Shown piece by piece: positions 49,501 to 59,806 of a stretch of DNA of 64,000 nt. Position 1 is the first letter of the stretch. Each line of letters begins with the position of its first letter. The notes under the pieces were generated by a model. That model ran no database searches. It was given only the letters and a program-made list of their open reading frames with translations, and was not told the DNA's origin. Location: assembly GCA_009760855.2 (NCBI GenBank), contig WPIO01000073.1, positions 1,479,501 through 1,543,500 on the forward strand. Reading direction: 5' to 3'. A program made the position numbers and the translations under genes. This DNA comes from Cristatella mucedo. Its lineage: Eukaryota; Bryozoa; Phylactolaemata; Cristatellidae.

Positions 49501-52500
49501 TGATGATGATGAGGAGGAGGAGGATGAGGAGGATGATGAGGATGAGGATAAGAAAAAGGAGGAAGAGGATGAGGAGGGGGATGAGGAGGAGGAGGAGGAG
49601 GAGGAGGAGGAGGAGGAGGAGGAGGAGGAGGATGAGGAGGAGGATGAGGAGGAGGAAGAGGAGGAGGAGGAGGATGAGGAGGAGGAGGAGAAGCAGGAGG
49701 AAGCTCGATGAGCGGGTGTGCAGCTACTCAACTTGTAGCTAGGCAACTGGTCGAGAGGAGGGCCGGCAGGACGGAAGTGGGCCCTTCTCACAGCTCGCGT
49801 ACAAGCGCGGCCCGAGTGGCGATCGTAGGCTTAAGAGAGGAAAGGTCGGAAGTGCTCCGTTCCCACGAATCTGCAGCTAGTCAGGCGCCAGGCGAGCTTG
49901 CGAAGCTAAGCGAATTCGGATTTTGTGAGTCACGTTTTTGGCCAAGCAACCTGTAACAGCCATGTCATCTGGTCAGCCTACGAATAAGTCGCGTGCAGAT
50001 TGCTGCTCAGCCAAATGACGCCGGAGTTGGCGCATGCAGCCCTCAAGACTCGTGCAGAGGGTCGGCCAATCAAACGCGGTGCAAGACTCCCGTCGGGAGA
50101 TAGCATAACAAACTTTAATTACATATGACTCCGAGCTGCCGCACCTCAGCGTACAGCCACCAGGGATTATTGGATAATAAGGCGAGCACGATCGCGAGTT
50201 GGCCACCAAGTCGTCGCTGGGGCAATTACCTATCGGGGCGAGCGACTCGCTGGATGAAATTATTCAGCGCTGGCCGAAGCCTGTCATTAACAACTTTTTC
50301 GTCGCTTTGATTAATAAGTGCTGTCCACGATGGGGCAAGCAGCGACGATGCGAGCGCTAAAAAATTCAAGAGACCAATGCAAATAGGTATCGCTGTGAAA
50401 ATTAAAATTGATACAAATTCAATACGTCGACGCACGACGTATGAGACCTAGCTGTCCATTCTCGCTGCCTCGGTGACGCAAGCCAGTTTTGATGTGAATT
50501 GTGTATAAAGATGATGACTGCGATGGCGATGACGCAGGCGACAGCAGTTATAATGGCAGCGCAGATTCTGAGAATGGCTACACGGATTTTGCGATCCTAT
50601 CGCGCCGAGCGACGGGCCCCATTGTCGCCGTTCCACATCCAGGGGTCTACGCCGCCGGCCTCCTCATGTCGCTGCTCGTCGCCCAGACCGGAAAAATGTT
50701 CGTCGCCTGGCCGCGGCCTTATTTCATTAGCGTCTGTCGTCCGATGGCTGCGAATTGCGTCTCGGCATCCCTGGACGTGTGCTCGGAGAACAGCACCTCG
50801 CTGCTCGTCGATGTCGCGTAAGTTCTACTCGCTGCACACTATCCGTGTCAGCCAGCAGCTCAGCGCGCGCGCGCACGCTCGGCGTGAATCGTGAAGAGCG
50901 CCGACGGCGACGACGCGTCGAGCTTGAGGGGAAATAGACGGAAAGAGCTGGCTCGCTCGCTCGCACCAGCTCAGAGGTATTTCGTTTATGACGCGGCAGA
51001 ATATTTTCGCAGGACGTCATTTCCATCCTTGCCTACGGCGGCGTCTTCTTTTTCATCATTTTACATTGCGGTGAGGAGATGCCTGCGCTGGCTGAACTTA
51101 ATCGCTCGCTGCAGCAGCAGCCGCCGCCGCAGCAGCAGCACCAGACCTTGCATTGACGATAGTGTGAGCTATTGCACGCGAGCGCTTGCACCGCGACGCG
51201 ACGCGGCGCGCATGCACTCTCGGGGAGAAATGGCACCGCTTCGCTGCATGCAAGCGAACCGCAGTTCAGCGCACTCAGAAAGTGGAAATCAGCGTCAGAG
51301 CGAGCAGCTTGCATGCTTCCTAGTGCCCCGATGACGAAAACCACGAAAGGCTTGCACGCCGTAGCTGGAGGGGGTAAAGGTCGCTTGAGTCTGAGTAAGT
51401 AGCTAGGTACCGCCATTTTATGAAAAGAGCTGACGCCGTCGCACTCTTAGTTCTGGCTTACACGCATGTTCAGTTTTGGGTTCAAAACAATCCGTTGCCC
51501 GACAGCCTAAGCGGCTTGGCACGTAATAAGAATCTAGCGTCCTTCTAAGGCTCGCTCTGCACACAACTTACTTCCAATTCTCTGGCAGCCTTCATCGGTG
51601 ACGTTCGCACTCGGATGGCCATTAACTGCCTGAAGCTCAGTGAGGATAAGTCCAACCTAGTAGCTAGGGAACGCCTAGTGTCGCAATCGAGTTGTAATAC
51701 ATCATTCTCAAGATTGGTTGGCTAATGAAGCACCACTTCAGTGATGTCTGCCCGTAATCTCGAACGTCCGTGGCCGTAATCTCTCTTCCAAAACGACTTG
51801 TCATCGGATAATCACGGTGTCTGGACTGTCAAGTCGGTAACACTTTAGCCGATGAGCATTGAAGCCTAAAATCAGGGCCTGCTTAGACGAAAATGCAGCC
51901 GCCCAAATTAATAAAATCTTTGCGTCATGGCGTCTACATGGCTGCAACTGCCTGTATTTGGGTCTCACCGACTCTGCCCTCAATTGACTGCAGCCAGCTG
52001 GTGTAAAACCCAGAAGCTCGTCTACTCTGTTGTCAGCGGCGTAAATGTCGCCCCGAATGCCGCTTCCTTCTGAGCTCCACTGGCTTCCTATCAAGCATCT
52101 ATCATGGACGTCGACGTCAAGCCTCAAGTAGCCGGTAGCATCGGTCGCTCGCACAGGCTCTAGCTATCCGATCCGACATTCTTACTCCTCCTCATCCTCC
52201 TCCGAGGAGCCAGTCACGTGCTCCCGCACAAGTCTGACTCCTCCTCGGGCATCCCGTCGTCGTCTCGCCGTTTCTCGTCGCCTGGGATAGAGCACCATTT
52301 AATGTCTAATTATTGTTGTAGCGATGGGCCGTACCCGCAGTGTTTTGTGCGCTGCAACAGTCTTGAGTTGAACAATTCTTTTATTCACGGTGGCCACATG
52401 AATACAACTGAATTCTCGCGGACGTATGTGGTCGATAGCGTTACCTAGCTTACGGGCTACGTGCCTTTAACATGCCGAGAACCTGCGTTGCCGTGTTCCA

Positions 52501-55500
52501 AGCGCAGAACTTTAGAGACGACTAGGATACATGTAGATATTTGCAGCCCTGACAACCGACTTATGGGACTTCACTCGTGTGTCAATGCATGATACACACC
52601 GTCAATATCTCGTATGCATTGGAAGCCTCCTCTGACTGAGCGTAGCGACGCAGCGAGAGAAAATATAGTGCTTGATTAAAAAACCAAGGTAAACTCATTA
52701 CATCTAGCGTTAACCGCCATACCGATATGGTATTTATGTGAACATTGTATCTAACACTAGAGCCACATAGTAAGTACAATTTATTATTTGTGTATCTGCG
52801 TACATACCTGTATACCCTGTATCGAAACGTACGTACATGTACATATCGATACGTATGCATCATTTGGCTTTAGAATTGCATCCTAAGAGAGCAAAATTGC
52901 TTTCTAGGCACTTAAAATATACTGGAAAACAAGCAGGAACTAATTATTTACAGCGGCATACACAATTACAGAAAGCGCATGCACGCAAAGAAGAATTCAC
53001 ATTGATGAAGCAAATGTTGAGCGGAAGGACTAGATTTTTAGCTTTGCTTTCCACTTCATAAAATCATAGGAAGTCGTGACGTCAGTCGGTAGCGACCTCT
53101 AGGCTTTGGGTACGTAACAACCGAATGCGTATTCTCCAAAAGATTTGGGGCTGTTTGACGGCACAGTAAAGTGACCAAAAACAGAGAAGCTTCTAATACT
53201 AAGGAAAGCTTGATAACGAAGCATTTCGTGTAGGTAAACTGAGCAAGAGATTATGATAGTAATACATTTGATACAGCATCCTCAGATAACTCAATCTCTT
53301 TCTAGGCACTTTACGCTTGCTGCAAAGGAAGCACGATCGAATGATAAACAGTAGCATGCTCGATGGCAACAAGGATAATATGGTTAGGGGTGACATGCAC
53401 AGGGTCAGCGTACAAATATTGTTAGTGGAAGCATGCACTGTATCGGTACGCATAAACATGTAAAGGACGAATCATATGGATTCACTATATGCTGTGATAA
53501 ATAGATGCGTTTTTAGTTTCTTTTTAAATATGGTCAAGTCAGTAGATGTCTTGACGCAAGTCGGAAGTGAGTTCGAGGCTTAGGAGCTCAACACAATTGT
53601 CAGGACCTTGAAGTCGATACGCTGTTTAATGGGAAACAATTGCAGATTGAAGTGAGCGATATAATTTGACAGTTGCTACGTTCAGACAGACAAGCTTAGC
53701 TGCCTAGTTTCGCAACATTTGTAAGGGTTTCAATAAACAGGGAGATGATGCGAGGAGAGAATTGCAGAAATATAGAGATATGTGATATGTAACACATGCC
53801 AAGACTAGTGAGGCTTTGAACAACTTTTCAAAGCTAGCCTGAGTTTTGCGCGTGCAACCGTGCTGAAAGTAGGCTGACTTGATTGGAGAGCTAATCTGGG
53901 CATCTAGTGAAAGGTCGTTTTGGAATGAATCGTCCGGATTTTGCACAGAAGCAACAAAAGGCACGCAGGTCAAGCTATTTAGAAGGTGAGGCTTTCTAGC
54001 TTCAGAGAAATACTATAGTCGCCTTAAATGTATCTTGTTGTCTTCCAATTTGATCAAGTTGCTGCCATCTAAACGTGAACGTCGGCAGTACAGGCTGCAA
54101 AAGAGTAGGCAGACGGCAGCAACTAATGCGATTGTATAACCATCTTTTAATGAATTTTGACTTTCACAGTCTTTCTGCCACTTCTATGGGATCTCGCGGT
54201 AGCGCTTAATGCATCGATTTTGAATTCATAAAGTACTAATCATCGCAGGCGTTGTCCTACAATCGTTTAGGTCCAATTTTAGTAGGAGATTTCAGAGCAT
54301 AGACATCAACGGCCACTTGCCATCCACTGAGCCACTGAAAAACTTAGCACCTCTGAGATATTTTATAGGTCTCTTTATTGATAACATTTATAAACAAATT
54401 TTGCCGATGTAATTGCCAAGCAAAGGATAAGCTTTAATATTTCAATTCAGACAACCCCAGCTAAAAGATGTAACCTTTAACCCCAACCATCCTTCAAGAG
54501 CCTCCAGTTCTCTCGACTTCCATGGCTCGTCTGATTCGCGTATACGCACGCACGCACGCACGCAAGCACACACAATGTATATACATATATACATGTAAAT
54601 ACGCAAGTTTAAGCGTACGTAGCAAATGCAAACGGTCTCTGCCTGTACACTCATGTATAGTGACATTTAATTTGTGACGCGCATAAGTTATAAGTAAAGG
54701 TCTGACTAAAGGAAGGTCTTTTGAACCATGACCTTTCTCTTGGAACTACAGTGCCAACAACTGTGTCCTTTTCCATCTGAGACTTGGCCAAATAATGCTT
54801 TCCTAACTAACATGGTTCAAGGGCTCACAACTGCAATGTTAAGAGATGCATTGCACTTCCCTGTGTAATTCCACAAAGCCTTGAGGACTGCGTGTTTGCT
54901 GCAATGAAAGCGCACTTTTTGCGTGTTTACGTGGCATGTAATACGTGAGGGTACCAATACTGATTCTTTTCTATCGCCAAGTAAAACGAATCAAGTCTCG
55001 GATGAGAGGAGAGACTCTCGCAAAGGCGCCTGTCCGCGAATGGTTTAAGGAAAAATAAATTCTACACAAGTTTCACTCAATAAAAAGAGCATTTTTCGTA
55101 ATGCACTTCGATTTAGGACAGCATTTAGTGGGTCCCTGTGATTCGTCCTTGATGTGCTTATGCGTGCTGACACTGTGCATGCTGCCACTAACCACATTTG
55201 CACGCTGACCCTATGCATGTCACCCCTAACCATATTATTCATTTTGTTTGTCCCCTCGATTATAATAGTTTTTCAAGCATGATTTTACTTACCATTCAAT
55301 TGCATTTCACTTTGCCGCAAATTTAAAGCGCCTAGAAAGAGATTAAGTTCTCTGAGGGCGCTTTATCAAGTGCATTATTATTATTATTATTATATATTGT
55401 AATTGCGAGACCCTCGTGGCATGCTGTAGCCTAGCACCAGTAGAGAGTTAAATCACTACTTTTCGATTTTTTGAATTTCTGAAATGCAGTGACTACGGCC

Positions 55501-58500
55501 AATGATATCTAGTGTTGCTTCTTGGTAAGTGACTTTGGCCCATGCATGATGACGTCAAACCATCACCTCTGGATATCGCTGGAGATGGAAGCCATAGTTC
55601 CATAACGAGTTCGTTATTGAGACCCCGCCGAACCGGCACCGTGCTACTGGAATGTACCAACTACTGGATTGTAGAGAGTATGTAGGCATCACTGCTGCTT
55701 CACTCGATCACCTCACTGTGTCTCAAAGGACGCGTGAGGATGAACGCAACTGGACGGAACGAGCTCTACGCAGCACCTTGTCACAGCTTGGCGCGGCTTT
55801 TGCAATTATATGTGCGCGCGCATTCATTTGCAGCCAGTAACCAAAATTTGGCCGGAGTATGGAAGAGGATATTGACGGCTGAGGCCTTAAAGCCACGTGT
55901 TGAAGGCCGAAAGAGCGAGCAGTCTCGATATAGCTGCATCAAAGGAAGCACTGCTGGGACTGGTAACCCAGTGGTTGCATTTCCCATTCCAAGCTCGACA
56001 TGGAGAAATTCTGCTCGTGCGTCCAGTCTCGCGGCAGACTCCTTCCGGTCGCTGCGCATTTTGAAATTACGGCATCGCTGCCTTTCTCTGCCACATTTGT
56101 CGTGCGCTCGAGCCCTGAGGCACACGTGAAGCGCAAGAATAGAGATCAAGTTCTCTTAGGGCGCTATGCAAATGAATTATAGTTTGAGCTAAGCAGAATT
56201 CATGGCGACCAGGTAGTCTGCAGTGGCAAGAGCGTTCAGCGCATCGTCCAGTAACCGTTCATGAGTGACTGGATCACCATAAACATTGCGGGCTTGACTG
56301 GCCACTGTTCGGCTGCTGCTTTTGCGCCAGGCTTCTGCTTAGAACGTCATCGTTCAGCGTGCGTGTACGACGACCTAGTGGTGCCGATCTATTAAATTGG
56401 ATAAAGCGTGCGCATAGACGCAACGGTGGATACAAGCGCGGCCTTATGGGAGGATTAGGAAATGACGCAATTGAACCGGGAAATCGTGCAATGCGTCCCA
56501 GCTACTTGTGCGCGTATAAAGTACGTGCACACAGGTTTCATTATTTTTGACGGAACGTATGTGACGCCAGGTTAGCCAAAGAATCGCATCCGAGTATCGA
56601 AAAGCTCGCGCAGACGCTGAATGCAGCACCGTGCCGCTCTGCAGGCGCCGCTTCGGCTCCGGCCTGTCTGCGTGCGCGGCGGGATTCCGTTGGCGCTCAA
56701 AAGGTCGCACCTGGTGACCGCCAAAGGGCGCAATAAAAAACCGCCAATGTCTATGGCGGCGGTACGCAGCCATCGACAGCAAAATGTTGCCCATACTTTC
56801 AAAGATCATTGTCCTGCCCAATATGCGCCCAGTTTCGCACCGAGTTACTGTCAAAGATATCTATTTTACACTCACTATATGTAGCTGCTAATTTTTCAGC
56901 CGCTTCACACGCAATGCCTAATACTTTATAGGAGAGGGGTTAAAGATTATAATAGTATTTTCGTTCCAAATTTGAATTCTCATAGACGCTTTCCGAAACT
57001 GATGAAGGTACATTTATTTTAGTCAGGCGTGAATTGTGATGAAACTTACCTATCCATGACACCACCAATCTATTTCTAACTATGGCCATTTGATACTTTT
57101 CAAGTTTTGACAATGTACTATTACGAGTGCCAAGTTATCAACAGCTTCGTATTCGCATCGAATCATGTCAACTCGGAAAGCAAGCAGATAATTCATTTGT
57201 TTCGCTTCTTGGTTTGTTTTTGCTGTGTCGCCGTCTTTTTTCTCGGAAGGGTGAAAGAGTTAGTTCAAATACTATTATCAAGCCTTCAGTAATAATTCAA
57301 TATCTGTCCTTTGCAAAAGTTTTTGGAGCATTATTTTGCAGCGGATATCCAAAGAAAGTTCTAAGAATATCACCGAGTGCCACTAAATTGTTGTTGTTGA
57401 AGTGTTGTGTGCTCATTGTAGTAAGGCATCACAAAAGATCACTTGGCCCAGCGAGCAGGTCCGTAGCTCGAGGACAAGGTGTCGATAGTTTAAATCGCAG
57501 CAGTGGCTTTAGTGGAGCTGGCACGAGTTTACAGGACTGGGCTTTAAGTAACTAATCTGCCGCTGACCGGTGTGTTTGATTTTCGTTGCCATTTGCATTT
57601 GCATACTATATTTGCGAACTATATTGCATAAGCCCAGGTATATTGCTACGGAAGAGAAACAAGCCGCGTCTAACATCGAGGGCATAGCCGCCCGTAGACT
57701 GCTTCACTGAGCGCGGCTATAAGAGCGCTTCAAAGAAGTTCGAGCGATGCCAGAGCTGCGGGCACGTATCGTCGCTTCGCTCGAGCTTTGATATCGTTGC
57801 GTGCGTAAAGCTAATAAAAAAGCGACTGCGATTGGCTTCTGATTGGCCGAAAGCTAGTGTTGCTGTGGCGAGTGGTAGGAGAACTCACGGGACCATCACT
57901 TTCTGTATGACCGCTGCGATAGTTTGTTTAAGCTTGCTGTAATTTAGTTACAATTATAATATTTAATGTCAAACACAAACGGAGCTAGACATACAAAATC
58001 CCCCGCCGTCTGGCACGGTGAAGGAGGATCACGGACAGAGAGCATTTCGTGCGAACGAACGGTTTTAAATGATCTAAAAGGGTGGCTCGAGGTACCGCGG
58101 TAGCGAGTAAACGTCATTTGAAGGCCATTCCTCCTTCCGATGCTTGCAGACGTATTTCCACTCAATGCTCGGGCAAATTGATGCCTACGTCATCCAAGCT
58201 ATGGTCGCACTTCTGCTGCTTATGGTTTCTGTACTGGCCAGTCTCGTCGAGTATGGCGTTAACCGCAGCCACTGGATAGATATTGTAGCAGGTGATGCTA
58301 TAGGACTCGCCATCGCAGCGTACTCGGTAAGTTGTAGCAGTGAAGAAATGGCGCAGTATTGGAAAAGCTTATTGACATGCAAGAGTAATTTATGAATCTA
58401 TCTTGCGTCACTGTTTGACCAAATTGTTACTTCAATAGTACCCCGGATAGTTCTATGCGCGACAGGACCCGTTTAGCCGAATGTTAAGGTGGTTGCTCTT

Positions 58501-59063
58501 CACAACACAGTTCACGGGTTTGATTCCGGCAGCACGCAACTCTGTATTGCTTTCTGCAAGTGGGAGTGATAGCCGCTTATGCGCCTGCCTCTAAGTAAGC
58601 GAGGCTATTTATTCAGCTGACTTGTGAGCTGCCGATGCGAGATTTGCTATCAAATTTATTTATGGCATCCCTGCCTAGATGCTTTTTTGCTAGTCCTTCA
58701 AATATTTAAGCCGTAGCAGAAGAGACATAAAAAACCTCGAGGTGAAAAATATGGGTGACAGCTTGATATATAAGATAACAGTAATATCTAGATTGTATAT
58801 GTAGGAATAGCGCTATACTACTTTCAATATTCTGCTAAATGTGGCACAGCCGTGATTTGTGTTGTTCCTTTAAACAATTGAATGAGCTTTTCTCTCTCCA
58901 GGTTGCTGTGGTGAACTGTTTTCACGAGCGCGTGACCCCGACAGTCAAGGCTGAAAAGTATTCAGTCGAAGTGCAAGTAAATCTGGAAAGCGCTCCGCAG
59001 TCTCAGGTAGGACAGCCAGGCTACGGCTCTGATGCATTGGCAGCTTCGATTGGCAGCTGCTGA
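45527..59063 (+). CDS. phospholipid phosphatase-related (PLPPR/PRG-like) membrane protein, 6 exons
   Basis: Exons 45527-46212, 46531-46690, 50538-50817, 51013-51070, 58150-58326 and 58902-59063 give about 507 residues, if one missing base in exon 3 is allowed for. It is a PAP2-superfamily protein with about six membrane helices (the first is VVVLIVQGAALVGLATLAYY). Catalytic motif 1 (K-x6-RP: KMFVAWPRP, about residues 335-343) is intact. Motif 2 reads FPSLP instead of PSGH, and the motif 3 histidine is Ser (NRSHWID, where active enzymes have H-H-W). This resembles the non-catalytic PLPPR group. The N-terminal 200 residues are an extra charged, low-complexity cytoplasmic extension with an acidic run. 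An in-frame TAG 30 bp upstream of the ATG supports the start. Confidence 0.82.
46435..46497. repeat. (CGG)21 tract in PLPPR-like intron 1
   Basis: It is an uninterrupted CGG repeat, 33 bp before the acceptor of exon 2. A shorter imperfect GGC tract lies at about 46247-46273. Confidence 0.95.
46531..46690 (+). CDS. PLPPR-like exon 2
   Basis: The acceptor is GTGCAG|GTA and the donor CTG|GTGAGT. It encodes YGAVFPTRNATFDCNDRTIK and a second hydrophobic segment (WVFIYCGVVPPAL). The FxCxD arrangement matches the extracellular loop of the family. NAT and NES are possible N-glycosylation sites. Confidence 0.82.
47639..47686. repeat. (GACGGC)n(GGC)n tract
   Basis: About five hexamers run into six GGC units. 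Confidence 0.9.
47771..47810. repeat. 10-bp tandem repeat next to a SINE
   Basis: There are four units of TAAACTTTGC (the first slightly altered), ending exactly where the SINE begins. Confidence 0.85.
47811..47965 (+). mobile_element. tRNA-derived SINE, family 1, best copy
   Basis: It begins CGAGCTGGTTTGGTCTAGCGG (A box), has the B box GGTCGTGGGCTCGAGCCC, the hairpin 47897-47932 and the tail ATGAATTTTATATTATATA. It lies in intron 2 of the PLPPR-like gene. Confidence 0.88.
47966..49018. other. PLPPR-like intron 2, central part
   Basis: No exon-like segment or named repeat is recognised here. A short (GAGC)n run lies at about 48147-48168. An open frame at 48465-48752 has no motif I know. Confidence 0.4.
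49021..49104. repeat. (CAGCGG)n(CAG)n tract
   Basis: About eleven hexamers are followed by five CAG units. The Ala-rich open frames here are repeat artefacts. Confidence 0.93.
49147..49700. repeat. 550-bp GAG/GAT-rich tract
   Basis: It is an almost cytosine-free strand built of GAG, GAT and GAA triplets in irregular order with a strict three-base period. On the minus strand it forms an open frame of poly-Ser, and on the plus strand poly-Arg/Met. It lies in an intron of the PLPPR-like gene, and no sign of a protein was found. Confidence 0.95.
50538..50817 (+). CDS. PLPPR-like exon 3 with an apparent one-base deletion
   Basis: The acceptor is GACGCAG|GCG (phase 0, fitting exon 2) and the donor GTCGC|GTAAGT. 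The first half reads ATAVIMAAQILRMATRIL in one frame. The second half reads GVYAAGLLMSLLVAQTGK and PRPYFISVCRP in the frame one base back. The change falls near 50610-50640, where short C and G runs occur. One missing base would restore a continuous frame and the right phase for exon 4. Confidence 0.68.
51013..51070 (+). CDS. PLPPR-like exon 4 (motif 2 region)
   Basis: It is a 58-bp exon with acceptor TTTCGCAG|GAC and donor GCG|GTGAGG. It encodes TSFPSLPTAASSFSSFYIA, aligned with the family's SFPSKHAALSIYS block. The histidine of the catalytic PSGH motif is absent. Confidence 0.72.
51560..52160 (+). mobile_element. old LINE copy in PLPPR-like intron 4
   Basis: Broken frames give LAAFIGDVRTRMAINCLKLS (compare LAACIDDIRTWMATNFLKLN of the longest copy), a KIRACLDE-like block and an LHWLPIKH block near 52080. 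No tail is visible. It is diverged and inactive. Confidence 0.6.
52161..53249. other. PLPPR-like intron 4, part without recognised elements
   Basis: No exon or repeat is recognised. Confidence 0.35.
53250..54070 (-). mobile_element. LINE copy in PLPPR-like intron 4
   Basis: It shows a short A/T tail, the hairpin (CCTCAGATAACTCAATCTC ... TAGGCACTTTA), the 3' UTR and decayed ORF sequence ending near 54070. It is diverged. Confidence 0.72.
55085..55393 (+). mobile_element. LINE 3' tail
   Basis: It includes the 3' UTR, the perfect two-tier hairpin at 55325-55364 (AAAGCGCC ... AGAGATTAAGTTCTCT ... GGCGCTTT) and an (ATT)n tail. This is the clearest copy of the hairpin in the window. Confidence 0.85.
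55394..58149. other. PLPPR-like intron 4, distal part
   Basis: A 3' half of a family 1 SINE lies at 56102-56182 (GTGCTCGAGCCCTGAGGC ... AGAGATCAAGTTCTCT ... GGGCGCTATGCAAATGAATT). A tRNA-like scrap lies near 57450-57530. No other features are supported. Confidence 0.45.
56102..56182 (+). mobile_element. 3' half of a family 1 SINE
   Basis: It contains the end of the B box, the hairpin and the ATGAATTATA tail. The tRNA-like 5' half is missing. Confidence 0.72.
58150..58326 (+). CDS. PLPPR-like exon 5 (motif 3 region)
   Basis: The acceptor is CTTGCAG|ACG and the donor TCG|GTAAGT, both phase 0. It encodes two membrane helices (VIQAMVALLLLMVSVLASLV and IVAGDAIGLAIAAYS) around EYGVNRSHWID. The SR...H...D catalytic motif of active PAP2 enzymes is replaced (L for R, S for the first H). 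Confidence 0.85.
58465..58622 (+). mobile_element. tRNA-derived SINE, family 2, plus orientation
   Basis: The A-box side is GTTTAGCCGAATGTTAAGG, the B box GGGTTTGATTCCGGCAG, followed by CTGCAAGTGG...GTGATAGCCG and the end GAGGCTATTTATTCAGCTGA. It lies in intron 5 of the PLPPR-like gene. Confidence 0.65.
58902..59063 (+). CDS. PLPPR-like exon 6 (C-terminal tail)
   Basis: The acceptor is CTCTCCAG|GTT. It encodes VAVVNCFHERVTPTVKAEKY, which aligns with the end of the last helix (family: CVVHNF), then a short polar tail ending in Cys before TGA. Confidence 0.75.
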   Translation, partial: VAVVNCFHERVTPTVKAEKYSVEVQVNLESAPQSQVGQPGYGSDALAASIGSC

Positions 59064-59156
59064 TGCTTCGACAGATAGGAAACAGCTTTGACATGCGCTC
59101 GTTTTGATCACCTTTAAATATTGCATCGATAACACGCTAGAACTATTTAGAGCTAA

Positions 59157-59162
59157 AATAAA
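59157..59162 (+). terminator. polyadenylation signal of the PLPPR-like gene
   Basis: It is an AATAAA hexamer 94 bases after the stop codon. Confidence 0.6.
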
Positions 59163-59169
59163 TATTTCT

Positions 59170-59806
59170 TTCTCGCAATGCTTACTACAGAAGAGTGAAT
59201 TCGTGGCGATCCAAGAGTACATGGCGTAGCGAGGTAGTTTGGACACGCAAGTGAACTAGGTGGTTTCCGGAAGCGGAGCGAGTCCCGCCGAATACAATTC
59301 GAGCTCCAGCCGGTCCGGCCGCCGAAGCGCGCCGCGGAGCGAGCAGCTATTAGTTCATCGCTTGAAGGATGTGGCGAACGCTCGCTGTCACCGGACTGGC
59401 TTAGCGAAGACGCTCTGCCGACATCGAATGGGCCTTTTCTTTACCAATTTATGCAAAGCCGCTGATTTTATTGCTATTCCTAATCTATAGACGCTGCTAC
59501 GGATGCAACCAAAGTAGGCAGCTGGCAGCTACATTCATCTGCTAGTGAACTACAGCGAATGCGAAAGAGATCAAGGAAGAGATGCGAACGGAGCAGCAGG
59601 GGTAGTGCCGCAGCGCGGCGGCAGTTGGGTCACTTTCGCTAGAGCAGATTCGAGTCCGTATACAAGATTCACTTGCTTCGATCTTTCTGACGGCTGTATC
59701 TAGCTGGGCCTTGCCTTAACCTCTTTCCTCGATGCAGTGCTCGAATCTCATTGGGCGGTCCTTGAATACGAGGTCGTCACTGTATCTAGAGTGACTCACT
59801 CTGGAT
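59170..59806. other. spacer downstream of the PLPPR-like gene
   Basis: No gene is recognised. The first 200 bp are moderately GC-rich with short open frames only. Confidence 0.35.

Noticed and set aside
49111-49791. 226-codon poly-Ser open frame on the minus strand and its poly-Arg/Met counterpart on the plus strand
   Set aside because: Both are read-outs of the GAG/GAT tract; no non-repetitive domain or splice context supports them.
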